The translations under genes and the position numbers were made by a program. This document shows positions 48,543 to 59,020 of a stretch of DNA of 64,000 nucleotides, one piece after another. Origin of the DNA: Antribacter gilvus (lineage in GTDB: Bacteria > Actinomycetota > Actinomycetes > Actinomycetales > Cellulomonadaceae). The stretch spans positions 62,001 to 126,000 of the forward strand of contig NZ_QXTH01000008.1 in NCBI RefSeq assembly GCF_003946865.1, read 5' to 3'. How positions within the stretch are numbered: the first letter of the stretch is position 1; each line of letters starts with the position of its first letter. The notes under the pieces were generated by a model. That model was not told the origin of the DNA. It worked only from the letters and a program-made list of their open reading frames with translations, and searched no databases.

Positions 48543-48589
48543 ACACGGTTCACGGCGGGTCGTCCCGCACGGTGCGGCACGATAGATCC

Positions 48590-50029
<1,440 letters not shown>

Positions 50030-50039
50030 CCCAGCCCTC

Positions 50040-50087
50040 ACGCCGCACAGGTCCGCACCCACAGCGAGGTGCGGACCTGTGCGGCGT
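50040..50087 (+). terminator. Strong terminator hairpin after fumC
   Basis: A perfect 19-bp inverted repeat (50040-50058 with 50069-50087) with a 10-base loop, 10 bp past the stop codon and 119 bp before the second FtsX cassette. Confidence 0.8.
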
Positions 50088-50206
50088 CACAACTTCGTAA
50101 CGACCCGAACCGAGCATGGAAACGCTCCCACACCGAGAGGTAGCGTCTGCGGGGCACGGCACGCCGGGGTTTCTTCTGCGGGCCGTCCCGACCTCCGAGG
50201 AGACCT

Positions 50207-53200
50207 GTGGCCTGGCTGCCCCGCGTGCTCGGCCGACGTGCCGGGGCCCAGCTCGGCGTCCTCGCCGCCGTGACCGCGCTGACGCTCGTCACCTGCTCGC
50301 TGCTGGGCTCCTTCTCGCTGCTGCTCACCACGGCGCAGGACCGCGCGCTCGGCGCAGCGCTCGACAGCGCACGGCCCGCCGACGTCGCCCTCGTCGCGGA
50401 CCTGCGCCTCGGTGGCCCCATGAACTCCGACGGCGCCGCACGCACGGCCGTCGAGACGACGTCCGGCGCCCTCGCCTCGCTCGCCGGGGACGTCCCGCTC
50501 ACGACGTCGGCCTGGGTCTCGACCGGCCTGATGCAGCCCGGTGAGGACCTGACCGAACCGGCCACGTACCTCGCGTCCGTGCCCGACTCCTCCCTCGTCC
50601 GGGTCGTCGAGGGCACCGTCCCGGCACCCGGCGCCCCGCTGCTGGAGCCGGACGTCGTGCCCGTGGCCGTGCCGGAGTCCGCGGCGGAGGCCCTCGGCTG
50701 GAGCGTGGGAGACCGGCTCGACCTCCGGGGCACGAACAGCGCGAGCCGCGTGACGGTCGAGGTCACGGGCGTGTACGAGCTGGTCGGACCTCGCTCCGCG
50801 TGGCGGCCCGACCTCCTCGAGGGCGCGAGCCACGACCCCGCCTTCCCGCTGCCCGAGAGCTTCGGCTTTGCCACGGTCCGCGTATGGGGCCCGCTGCTCG
50901 CCCCTGAGGCGACGCTGCTCGACGGCGTCGTGCCCGCCGCCGAGGCCCGCGTCACGAGCATGCCCGACCTCACCGGCCTGACGACCGCCGGGTCGGCCGC
51001 GATGCGGGACCGGCTCGTCGACGGCCAGTCCGTCCTCCGCGCGGCCACGGACCGGCAGACCAGGTCGTCGGTGCTGAGCACGCGCCTCGACGACACGCTC
51101 GAGGGGGTCGCCGCCCGGCTGGCGGCGACCCACGCCGGGGTCCTGGTGGCGGGCCTCGCACTGCTCGTCGTCGGCGGCGCGGCGCTGCTCCTGGCCGCCC
51201 GGCTCCTGTCGGAGCAGCGCACGGCCGGCCTCGCGCTCATGGCTGCCCGGGGCACGTCCCACGGGCAGCTCCTCGCCCTCGCCGCCCTCGAGGCGGCGGC
51301 GGTCGCGGCGGTCGCGGCTCTCGCCGCCCCGTGGCTCGCCGCGCTGCTCGTGAGCGCCGTGTCCGACGCGCTCGTCCCTGGGGGCTCCGGCGGCGCCGCC
51401 CTCCCGTTCGCGACCGCCCTCGCCACGCCCGCTCTGTGGTGGACGTGCGCGGCGGGCGCCGCCCTCCTCGCCGCCCTGCTCATGGTCCCGGTCCTCCGCC
51501 CCGACGATGCCGACTCCGACGCCCCGACGACCCGGCCCGGCCGCGCGGCCGCCGTCCGGACGGCCCTCGCGCGGTCGGGCGGCACCGTCGCCCTGCTCGT
51601 CGTCGCGGGCGTGGCGGGCTGGCAGCTCGACCGGTACCGGACGCCGTCGGCCGACGCAGGTGCCGACCCCGTGCTGGTCGCCGCGCCCGCGCTCCTCCTC
51701 CTCGCCTGCGCCCTCCTCGTGGTGCGGGCGCTCCCGCTGCTCGCGCGGGCGACGGACGCCCTCGCGGCCCGCTCGCGCCGCCTCGTGGCGCCGCTCGCGG
51801 CCTGGGAGACGGGGCGTCGTCCGGACCGCGCCGCGGGCACGGTGCTGCTGGTGACCCTGGCGGTCGCGAGCGGCACGTTCGCGCAGGTCACGCTCGCCAC
51901 CTGGCGCACCTCGCAGGTCGAGCAGGCCGCGCAGACGGTCGGTACCGACCTGCGCCTCACCGACGTGCCGGGCTCCCCGCTCGACGCGTCCGCCCAGGTC
52001 GCCGCGCTGGCGCTCCTGCCCGTCACCGACCGGGCGGTGGCCTTCCAGGGGGCCGACGGCGACAGCGAAGGCCTGGGAGCGCGGCTGCTCGGCGTCGACG
52101 ACGCCTCGGTCCTGCGGGGCCGCGTCGAGCCGAGCGCGGGCCTCGGGACGGCAACCACCTGGGACGACGTCGTCGCGCACCTGGGGCCGGCCGCCGCCCC
52201 CGCGGCAGGCCTGCCCCTCCCGGCGGAGGCCACCCGCCTCTCGGCGCGCATCACCGCCACCGTCGACCCGCCCCTGGCCGGCAGCGTCTTCGTGAACGTC
52301 GTGCTCGAGGACGAACGTGGGGTCCGCACGCAGAGCGCCCTCGTGACGAACCCGCTCGGCGGGGTGCCCCTCGGCGGGTCCACGGTCGGCGAGGTGACGC
52401 TGCGCGACGCGGCCCCCGCGGACGGTTCTGCCGGCGCCTCGCTGCGCGTGGTCGGCCTGCTGGTCACGGCCGTCCCCGGGCGCGACCTCCCGGACGAGGA
52501 CCTCGTGGGTGGCCCGGGCACCCTCCAGGTGACCGTCGCCGACCTGACCGCGACGGACAGCACCGGCGCCGTCACCCCTGTGCCGCTCGACGGTTCATGG
52601 ACGGCGCTGACCCGCCCGCAGTCCGGCGGCACGGTCGGGACGGGCATCCCCGGGGCCGGCACGCAGAGCCCCGTGGACGCAGAGGCGTCCGCGAGCGCCC
52701 TCACCCTCGAGCAGAGGATCGAACCCGTGACCTTCTCGTTCGAGGGCGACGGCTTCGTCGCCGCGCCGGGCGCCCTCGCCGTCCCGCAGCCGCTCCCCGC
52801 GGTGGTCACGGCCGAGCTGGCCGCGTCCGCGGAGCTGGTGCCTGGCGACACCGTGCGGCTCGGCGGCTCGGCACCGTTCTTGCTGGAGGTGGCGGGCGTC
52901 GTCGAGCACCTGCCGGGCGGGACCGGCCCGGGGATCCTCGTCCGCCGCGACACCCTGCAGGCCGCCGAGCTCGCGGCAGCCGCCGCTGCCCGCGGCCCCG
53001 ACGCGTGGTGGGGCACCGTGCCCGACGACGCCGTCCCCGCCCTGACCGCGGCCGCAGTCGACCTCGGCGAGGCGCAGTCGCTGGCCGGCGAGCGCGCAGC
53101 CCTGCTCGACGGGCCGGACCGGGTGGGCCTCCAGGCCGCCCTCTGGATCCTCTCGGCAGCGGCCGTGCTCCTGGCGGGGGCCGGGGTGGCGACGAGCGTC

Positions 53201-53554
53201 GCGGCAGGCCTCCGGCTGCGCCGGCTCGAGCTCGCCCGCCTGCAGGCCCTCGGCGTGCCGCGCGCCGCGCTGGTGCGGGCGGTCCTGGCCGAGCACGGCC
53301 TGCTGGCGGCCGTCGGCCTGACCGGCGGGCTCGGTGTCGGCGCGCTGGTCGCGGCGCTGCTGGCGACCGCGCTCGCCGTCGGACCGGACGGCCGCGTGCC
53401 GGTGCCCGACCCCGTCCTCGACGTGCCGTGGGCGAGCCTGGCCTGGCTCGGCGGCGCGGCGCTCGTCGTCGTCGCGCTCGCCGTCGGGGGGACGGCACGC
53501 ACCCAGGTTCGCCAGGCGTCGGCCGACCTGCTGCGGCTGGGGGCGGACCGATGA
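50207..53554 (+). CDS. FtsX-like ABC permease, first gene of cassette 2
   Basis: 1115 residues. GTG start at 50207 with GAGGAG 5 bases upstream. Helix at about 13-38 (LGVLAAVTALTLVTCSLLGSF), a large extracytoplasmic domain to about 300, a helix cluster with LLAARLLSEQRTAGLALMAARG, more helices to about 560, a second extracytoplasmic domain to about 970, and three terminal helices with RLRRLELARLQALGVPRAALVRA. Paralogue of the 15913-19155 permease by layout. First of four overlapping genes; ligand unknown. Confidence 0.85.
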   Translation: MAWLPRVLGRRAGAQLGVLAAVTALTLVTCSLLGSFSLLLTTAQDRALGAALDSARPADVALVADLRLGGPMNSDGAARTAVETTSGALASLAGDVPLTTSAWVSTGLMQPGEDLTEPATYLASVPDSSLVRVVEGTVPAPGAPLLEPDVVPVAVPESAAEALGWSVGDRLDLRGTNSASRVTVEVTGVYELVGPRSAWRPDLLEGASHDPAFPLPESFGFATVRVWGPLLAPEATLLDGVVPAAEARVTSMPDLTGLTTAGSAAMRDRLVDGQSVLRAATDRQTRSSVLSTRLDDTLEGVAARLAATHAGVLVAGLALLVVGGAALLLAARLLSEQRTAGLALMAARGTSHGQLLALAALEAAAVAAVAALAAPWLAALLVSAVSDALVPGGSGGAALPFATALATPALWWTCAAGAALLAALLMVPVLRPDDADSDAPTTRPGRAAAVRTALARSGGTVALLVVAGVAGWQLDRYRTPSADAGADPVLVAAPALLLLACALLVVRALPLLARATDALAARSRRLVAPLAAWETGRRPDRAAGTVLLVTLAVASGTFAQVTLATWRTSQVEQAAQTVGTDLRLTDVPGSPLDASAQVAALALLPVTDRAVAFQGADGDSEGLGARLLGVDDASVLRGRVEPSAGLGTATTWDDVVAHLGPAAAPAAGLPLPAEATRLSARITATVDPPLAGSVFVNVVLEDERGVRTQSALVTNPLGGVPLGGSTVGEVTLRDAAPADGSAGASLRVVGLLVTAVPGRDLPDEDLVGGPGTLQVTVADLTATDSTGAVTPVPLDGSWTALTRPQSGGTVGTGIPGAGTQSPVDAEASASALTLEQRIEPVTFSFEGDGFVAAPGALAVPQPLPAVVTAELAASAELVPGDTVRLGGSAPFLLEVAGVVEHLPGGTGPGILVRRDTLQAAELAAAAAARGPDAWWGTVPDDAVPALTAAAVDLGEAQSLAGERAALLDGPDRVGLQAALWILSAAAVLLAGAGVATSVAAGLRLRRLELARLQALGVPRAALVRAVLAEHGLLAAVGLTGGLGVGALVAALLATALAVGPDGRVPVPDPVLDVPWASLAWLGGAALVVVALAVGGTARTQVRQASADLLRLGADR

Positions 53555-56256
53555 CCGCCCGCGCCCTCCGCGCGACCGTCCAGGCCCTCCCCGTCGCGGC
53601 GCACCGCGCCCGGCGCCACGCCGGGTTCGTCGCGGCCTACGGGGCGCTCACCGCCGTGGTCGCGCTCGGCGCCCTCGCCGCTCCGCTGGCTCTCACCCGG
53701 GCGGCCGACGACGGCCTCCGCGCCGCCGTGGCAGCCGCCGGGCGGGACGCGGACGTCGTCGTCCGGTACGTGGGGCGCGAGGGCACGGACCTGCGGCATC
53801 CCGAGTCCTTCGTCGAGAGCCTCACGGCGGCGGCCGACGGCGGCCTGCCCCCCGCCCTGCGCGCCGTGACCGGCGACCCGGTCTCCGTCCTGCGCACCGC
53901 CGGACTGAACACCCTCACCCCGGCGGGTCCCTACTCCCTCCGGCTCGTGCACGCCCCGGACGCGGCCGTCACCTGGGTCGCAGGCGGGGCGCCCGGGACC
54001 CCGGACGACGGCGCAGCCCCGGACGACGGCGGCTCCCGGGCCGTCGAGGTGGGTCTCTCCGCCGCGACCGCCGAGGCCATGGGCGTGGGCCCAGGGGACA
54101 TGCTGACCCTCTCGTCCGAGGTCCTGACCGCACGCGTGGCGGGCGTCTTCGAGCCCGTCGCCGCGGACGACCTGGCGTGGACCGACGCCGGGGACCTCCT
54201 CGCGCCCGGGCCCCTCCGCGAGGGCGCGTCGCTGCGCCCAGCCTCCGCCCTGCTGCCCGCCGAGTCGCTCGGTACCGCCCTGGAGGTCCTGGCCTCCGGG
54301 TCGGCGACCATCCAGGTGCGGTTCCCCCTCGACGAGGCCGCCCTGCGCGCCGACGACGCCACGACCTTGCGCAGCGACCTCGTCCGCGCGGCCACCACCC
54401 CGGACGCCCTCGCGAGCACGACCGCGGGCACCCCCATGGTCGAGACCGTCCTCGACGGCGTCCTCGACGCGTACGCCGCCCGGCTCGCGGTGGCCCGCGG
54501 CCAGGCGGCCACCGTGCTGACCGGCCTGGCGGCAGCCGGCGGTCTCGTCCTCTTCCTGGCTGCGAGCCTGCTCGTGGCCCGCCGCCGCCAGGTGCTGGAG
54601 CTGGAGCGGGCCCGCGGGGCGTCGGTCGCGTCGGTGGCCCTGCGCGCGGCCGCCGAGTCGGTCCCGCTGACGGTGCTCGCCGCCGTCGCGGCGGTCGCTG
54701 CGACGCTGCCGTCCGGCGGCCCCCCGTCCGGCCCCGAGGCGCTGCCCGCCGTCGCCGTGCTCGCGGTGGCCGCCGGTGCGCCCGTCGTGCTCGCCGCGCG
54801 GGTGGCGGCGTCGTCGTGGGCGGGGCGCCGTGTGGCCGCCAACCGGCGCGACCGGGAGCGGGACGCGCGTGCGCGCCGCACGTGGCGCACGTCGGCCGAG
54901 GCCACGGTGGTCGGCCTGGCCGCGGCGGCCGTCGCCGCGGCGCTGTTCCGCGGTGTCGTGCCCGACGGCGACCCCCTCGTCGCCGCCGCCCCGATCCTGC
55001 TGGCCGGTGCCTGCACGGTGGTGGTGCTGCGGGTCCTCCCCCTGCTGCTGGGCGTGGCCGAGCGCGCGGCCTCCCGGGGCCGCGGCCTGGTGCCGCTCGT
55101 CGCCGCCTCGCGCGCGGCGGGCGGCCGGACCGGGGTTCGCGGGGTGTCCGGGGCGAGTGCCGCCGCCCCCGTGCTCGCCCTGACGATCACCGCGGCGCTC
55201 ACCGTCTCGTGCGCGGCGGCCGCGGCGACCGTCCAGCAGGCCCAGAAGGGCGCTGCCGCGGTGGTCGTCGGCGCGGCGGCCCGCGTCGACGGGCCGGACG
55301 AGGACCTCGCGGCCCTCGCGCTCACGCCACGCCCTGACGTGACCACGGCGGCGGGCACGGTCCTCCCCCGGCGGACCTTCGCGCGCGGCAGCGGCCTCAA
55401 GACCACGGTCCTGGTCGTCGACGCCGCGGCCTTCCCGCAGCTCACCGCGCTGGCGGACGCCGGTCTGCCCGCCCTGGGCGGCCCCGTCCCGGCGCTGCTG
55501 GACCCCCGCCTGGAGCGCACCGCACGCCTGCTCGAGCCCGACGTCTGGGCGCTCGACTCGACGGTTCCCCTCGTGGTCGCGGGCGTGCTCGACCTCGCCG
55601 CCACCGGCCCTCACCTCGACGTGACAGGCCCACCCACCGTGCCGGTGGTCGTGGTCGACCGGGCCGCGCTGGCGGCGTCGCTCGGGCTCGCCCCCGGCGA
55701 CCTGCCGGTGGACGTCGTCTGGCTCGACGGTCCCGGGGCCCAGGCCGCGGTCGAGGAGCTGAGGGACGCCGGGGCGTCGTCGGGCACCGTGACGACGCGC
55801 GAGGAGCGCGCGACGGGGCTGCGGACCGACCCGCTCGCGGTCGGCCTCGTGACGCTCTACCTGCTCGCGGCGGGCATGCTCGCCGCTCTCGCCGTCGCGG
55901 CGGTGGCGCTGACGGTGCTCGCCACCGCGCCTGAGCGGACCCGGGTGCTGGCGGTGCTGCGCACCCTGGGCACGCCCCGCGCGGCGGGGCGGGCCCTGAC
56001 CGCGGCGGAGCTCGCGCCCGTGCTGGCGGCGGCCGTGGCCGCGGGCCTGGCGTCAGGGGTGCTCGTCGCGGTGCTGCTGACCTCCGCGCAGGACCTCGGG
56101 TCGCTCGCCGGCGGGGGCGACCCCGCCCTGCTCGTCCCGTGGTGGCCCTTCGCGCTCGTGGTCGGCGTGACCGCAGCGGCCCTGGCCGCCGCCGTGGCGG
56201 CCGAGGCGCGCTCGCGCCGGCACGTCCGGATCGGGGACGTGCTGCGCACATGGTGA
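53551..56256 (+). CDS. FtsX-like ABC permease, second permease of cassette 2
   Basis: 901 residues, start ATG overlapping the upstream stop (ATGA). Same double-module layout: helix near 25-45, extracytoplasmic domain to about 310, helices with LLVARRRQVLELERARGASVASVALRA, second soluble domain, and terminal helices with ERTRVLAVLRTLGTPRAAGRALT. It is shorter than its cassette 1 counterpart (959). Pairs with the preceding permease. The first ATPase gene follows 30 bp later. Confidence 0.85.
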   Translation: MTARALRATVQALPVAAHRARRHAGFVAAYGALTAVVALGALAAPLALTRAADDGLRAAVAAAGRDADVVVRYVGREGTDLRHPESFVESLTAAADGGLPPALRAVTGDPVSVLRTAGLNTLTPAGPYSLRLVHAPDAAVTWVAGGAPGTPDDGAAPDDGGSRAVEVGLSAATAEAMGVGPGDMLTLSSEVLTARVAGVFEPVAADDLAWTDAGDLLAPGPLREGASLRPASALLPAESLGTALEVLASGSATIQVRFPLDEAALRADDATTLRSDLVRAATTPDALASTTAGTPMVETVLDGVLDAYAARLAVARGQAATVLTGLAAAGGLVLFLAASLLVARRRQVLELERARGASVASVALRAAAESVPLTVLAAVAAVAATLPSGGPPSGPEALPAVAVLAVAAGAPVVLAARVAASSWAGRRVAANRRDRERDARARRTWRTSAEATVVGLAAAAVAAALFRGVVPDGDPLVAAAPILLAGACTVVVLRVLPLLLGVAERAASRGRGLVPLVAASRAAGGRTGVRGVSGASAAAPVLALTITAALTVSCAAAAATVQQAQKGAAAVVVGAAARVDGPDEDLAALALTPRPDVTTAAGTVLPRRTFARGSGLKTTVLVVDAAAFPQLTALADAGLPALGGPVPALLDPRLERTARLLEPDVWALDSTVPLVVAGVLDLAATGPHLDVTGPPTVPVVVVDRAALAASLGLAPGDLPVDVVWLDGPGAQAAVEELRDAGASSGTVTTREERATGLRTDPLAVGLVTLYLLAAGMLAALAVAAVALTVLATAPERTRVLAVLRTLGTPRAAGRALTAAELAPVLAAAVAAGLASGVLVAVLLTSAQDLGSLAGGGDPALLVPWWPFALVVGVTAAALAAAVAAEARSRRHVRIGDVLRTW

Positions 56257-56286
56257 GGACATGACGGGGCCAACGAGGAGGCGGGC

Positions 56287-57222
56287 ATGAGCGGGACAGC
56301 GACGACGACCGGGGCCAGGACCGAGCCGGTCCGGGCGGAGGGCACGTTCGGCGACGGCGCTCTCGTGGTCTGCGACAGCCTGGTGCGCATCTACCAGTCG
56401 GACGGGATCGAGGTGCAGGCGCTGCAGGGCCTGGACCTGCTCGTCGAGGAGGGCGAGCTCGTCGCCGTCGTCGGGGCGTCGGGCTCGGGCAAGTCGACGC
56501 TCCTCGGCATCCTGTCGGGCCTCGACGTGCCGACGGCCGGGCGGGTACGGGTGGGGCCGTGGGACCTCGCGGCGATGACGCGCGCCCAGCGGGTGACGTA
56601 CCGGCGGCAGTCGGTGGGCTTCGTCTGGCAGCAGACGGCCCGCAACCTCGTGCCGTACCTGACGGCCGAGCAGAACGTCGACTTCCCGCAGTCGGTGGCG
56701 GGCGTGCCCCGGCGGGAGCGGGCCGCCCGCACCCACGAGCTGCTGGGGGCGCTGGGCGTCGCGGACTGTGCGCACCGACGGCCGGGGCAGCTCTCGGGCG
56801 GGCAGCAGCAGCGGGTCGCGATCGCGGTCGCCCTGGCGAACAGCCCGGCGCTGCTCCTGGCGGACGAACCCACGGGCGAGCTCGACACGACGACGTCGGC
56901 CGAGGTGCTCGAGGCGCTGCGGTCCGTCAACACCGAGCTCGGCACCACGGTCCTGGTCGTGACGCACGACCCGAGCGTGAGCGAGCACGTGCGACGCACG
57001 GTGGCGATCCGCGACGGCCGCACCAGCTCGGAGGTGCTGCGGAGCACCCGCACCCACGACGACGGCACGGAGCACACGGTCGCGGAGGAGTTCGCCGTCC
57101 TCGACCGGGCAGGTCGCGTGCAGCTGCCGCGCGAGTACCGCGAGGCGCTCGACCTCGTGGGGCGGGTGCGCCTCGCGCTCGAGGAGCACCAGGTGACGGT
57201 CCGGTCCGGGAGGGAGAGCTGA
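56287..57222 (+). CDS. MacB-type ABC ATPase with AbrB-like C-terminal extension (cassette 2)
   Basis: 311 residues with Walker A GASGSGKSTLL, Q-loop VWQQTARNLVPYLTA, signature LSGGQQQRVAIAVA, Walker B LLLADEPTGELD and VTHDPSVSEHV. The C-terminal 70 residues carry EEFAVLDRAGRVQLPREY and VRLALEEHQVTV, matching the tail of the cassette 1 ATPase closely enough to share a fold. ATG with GGAGG 7 bases upstream. Its stop shares a base with the next start (TGATG). ABC role sure; the tail is read as AbrB/SpoVT-like by pattern only. Confidence 0.88.
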   Translation: MSGTATTTGARTEPVRAEGTFGDGALVVCDSLVRIYQSDGIEVQALQGLDLLVEEGELVAVVGASGSGKSTLLGILSGLDVPTAGRVRVGPWDLAAMTRAQRVTYRRQSVGFVWQQTARNLVPYLTAEQNVDFPQSVAGVPRRERAARTHELLGALGVADCAHRRPGQLSGGQQQRVAIAVALANSPALLLADEPTGELDTTTSAEVLEALRSVNTELGTTVLVVTHDPSVSEHVRRTVAIRDGRTSSEVLRSTRTHDDGTEHTVAEEFAVLDRAGRVQLPREYREALDLVGRVRLALEEHQVTVRSGRES

Positions 57223-57944
57223 TGAGCACCACAGAGCTGATGGCGACGGCGGAGCCGCTGGTCCGCGTCGAGGGCGTGCAGCGCACCTACGGGCGGGGCG
57301 CCGCCGCGGTGCACGCGCTCGAGGGCGTGTCGTTCGAGGTGCGGCCGGGGGAGCTCGTCGCGGTCGTCGGGCGGTCCGGCTCGGGGAAGACGACCCTGCT
57401 CAACATCGTGGGCGGCCTCGACCGTCCCGACGAGGGGCGCGTCGAGGTCGCCGGGCGGGAGGTGTCGTCGCTCGACGAGCGCGGGCTCGACGCGCTGCGC
57501 CGGGACGTCGTGGCGTTCGTCTTCCAGTCGTTCGGACTCGTGCCGACGCTGTCCGCGGCCGAGAACGTGGGCGTCCCCCTGCGGCTTCGGGGCGCGCCGG
57601 TGGCCGAGCGCGAGTCCCGGGTGCGGCTGCTGCTGGACCTGGTAGGGCTCGGGGACCACGCCGACCAGCGCCCGGGCGAGCTGTCCGGCGGGCAGCAGCA
57701 GCGCGTGGCGATCGCGCGGGCGCTGGCCGCCTCGCCGAAGCTGCTGATCGCGGACGAGCCCACCGGACAGCTCGACTCCGAGACGGGGCTGGCGGTGATG
57801 GCGCTGCTGCGCGGCGTGGTCGAGGCCGAGGGCATGACGGCGCTGGTGGCGACCCACGACCCGACGTTCATGGCGCTGGCCGACCGCGTGCTGCGGCTGG
57901 AGGACGGCCGGCTCCACGACGACACTTTGATAAGCCTTGCCTAG
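57222..57944 (+). CDS. MacB/LolD-type ABC ATPase (cassette 2, short ATPase)
   Basis: 240 residues with Walker A GRSGSGKTTLL, Q-loop VFQSFGLVPTLSAAENVGVP, signature LSGGQQQRVAIARAL, Walker B LLIADEPTGQLD and switch His in ATHDP. Lacks the C-terminal tail of its partner. Counterpart of the 11389-12081 ATPase. Last gene of the cassette; the 124 bp after it contain no clear terminator but lead into the toxin-antitoxin promoter. Confidence 0.9.
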   Translation: MSTTELMATAEPLVRVEGVQRTYGRGAAAVHALEGVSFEVRPGELVAVVGRSGSGKTTLLNIVGGLDRPDEGRVEVAGREVSSLDERGLDALRRDVVAFVFQSFGLVPTLSAAENVGVPLRLRGAPVAERESRVRLLLDLVGLGDHADQRPGELSGGQQQRVAIARALAASPKLLIADEPTGQLDSETGLAVMALLRGVVEAEGMTALVATHDPTFMALADRVLRLEDGRLHDDTLISLA

Positions 57945-58056
57945 GCCACAGTCACGGGGTACGCGAGGGCCGGGCACGCCCGACACGACAGCCGGGAGGG
58001 TGAACAGGGCCGCCCCGTCAACGTGATCAGTTCTGGCCGATATCTGTTCACTCAGC

Positions 58057-58062
58057 TACCCT
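58057..58062 (+). promoter_or_regulatory. -10 box of the HTH/PIN module
   Basis: TACCCT fits TANNNT and sits 6 bases before the ATG, which would put the transcription start at or next to the start codon and make the mRNA leaderless. Just upstream (58024-58050) an imperfect inverted repeat with 7-base arms (TGATCAG and CTGTTCA) may be the autoregulatory site. Confidence 0.45.
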
Positions 58063-58068
58063 GAGGTC

Positions 58069-58362
58069 ATGAGTGCGATGGAGATCGTGCCGGGTTCGCC
58101 GGACGACTGGGAGGCGGTGATCCGCCGTCATCTCGCCGCGGGCGAGCATGCGCGGGTCACCTTCGAGCGTCCGTCGATGACGCCCGCGGAGATGGCCGAG
58201 TCGATCGGGGTGTCGCGGGCGACGATCCAGCGGCGGATCCTCGCAGGGGAGATCCGGTCCGAGCGTCGCGGTAACCGTCACCGAATCCCACTGGATGAAG
58301 TGGAGCGGTTCCGGCGCGTGTACGTGCGAGAGATGGCGGACGGCCTTGGCATCGACTTTTAG
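58069..58362 (+). CDS. Excisionase-type HTH antitoxin
   Basis: 97 residues. A MerR/excisionase-like helix-turn-helix (TPAEMAESIGVSRATIQRRI) with the wing RRGNRHRIPLDEVERF covers residues 37-83. Antitoxins of this kind bind their own promoter and sequester a PIN RNase. The stop lies inside the next gene (17-bp overlap), an antitoxin-first coupled arrangement. It could also be a stand-alone regulator, but the partner and layout favour an antitoxin. Confidence 0.85.
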   Translation: MSAMEIVPGSPDDWEAVIRRHLAAGEHARVTFERPSMTPAEMAESIGVSRATIQRRILAGEIRSERRGNRHRIPLDEVERFRRVYVREMADGLGIDF

Positions 58363-59020
58363 GCTTCGGGCCTTCGTCGACGCCAACGTGCTCGCATCCC
58401 CGGTACCGCGCACGATCTTGTACCTGTCGCGTCCGCTGGCGGACTACGAGCTGGTGTTCAGCCCGTGGGTCGAGGCAGAGGCAGAGCGCCATCAGAGCCC
58501 TGGGCATGTTCCGGTCTCGGTGCTGCGTCAGCGGTACGACTGGCGTTTCGCCGCTGACCCCGACGAGCCCGCCGAGCTCGAAGACACCGATGCGAAGGAC
58601 CAACCTGTCCTGGCCGCGGCGGTCGAGGCCGGCGCACACTACGTCGTGACAGCGAACGTGACGGACTTTGGCGAGAAGGACCTGGCTCGGTTCGCAATCT
58701 CAGCGGTCCACCCGGGTCTGTTCCTGAAGCATCACATCACCGCCGAAACGTACCGCGAGGTCCTGGAAGTGGTTGGCGCCTCGCGTGGACGCGAGCCGCG
58801 CGACCCGTTGTCGATCCACGAGCAGGAGATCTCCGTCCACCTATCTGCCCTGTTCGAGGCGCACCGGGACCTCTTCGGACCTGCGACGCCGGACACGGCG
58901 CACAACCCGCCCGCGATCGAGTTCCGTGGCAGCAGGTGCGTGCGTTGTCACGCCGTGCTCGACGACGGGCGCGCGTCAGACGTCGTCGCTTGCCGCTCCT
59001 GTGCCGGCGTCGCGCGGTGA
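58346..59020 (+). CDS. PIN-domain toxin with cysteine-rich C-terminal tail
   Basis: Putative ribonuclease toxin, 224 residues from a TTG at 58346 (the only near-upstream start in frame; an ATG at 58295 would overlap the antitoxin more deeply). PIN acidic residues are visible in AFVDANVL, in DTDAKDQPVLAAA and in VTANVTDFG. After the PIN domain (about 1-140) the chain continues for 80 residues and ends with two Cys-x-x-Cys pairs (CVRCHAVL and CRSC) separated by 14 residues, a zinc-ribbon-like layout unusual for VapC toxins. It is followed by an overlapping third gene. Confidence 0.82.
   Translation: MASTFRLRAFVDANVLASPVPRTILYLSRPLADYELVFSPWVEAEAERHQSPGHVPVSVLRQRYDWRFAADPDEPAELEDTDAKDQPVLAAAVEAGAHYVVTANVTDFGEKDLARFAISAVHPGLFLKHHITAETYREVLEVVGASRGREPRDPLSIHEQEISVHLSALFEAHRDLFGPATPDTAHNPPAIEFRGSRCVRCHAVLDDGRASDVVACRSCAGVAR

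Noticed and set aside
50038-55614. Minus-strand open frame of about 1858 codons opposite the FtsX permeases
   Set aside because: It is antisense to two well-supported permease genes, has low-complexity Arg/Ala/Gly composition and no recognisable domain. Long spurious frames are expected at this GC content.
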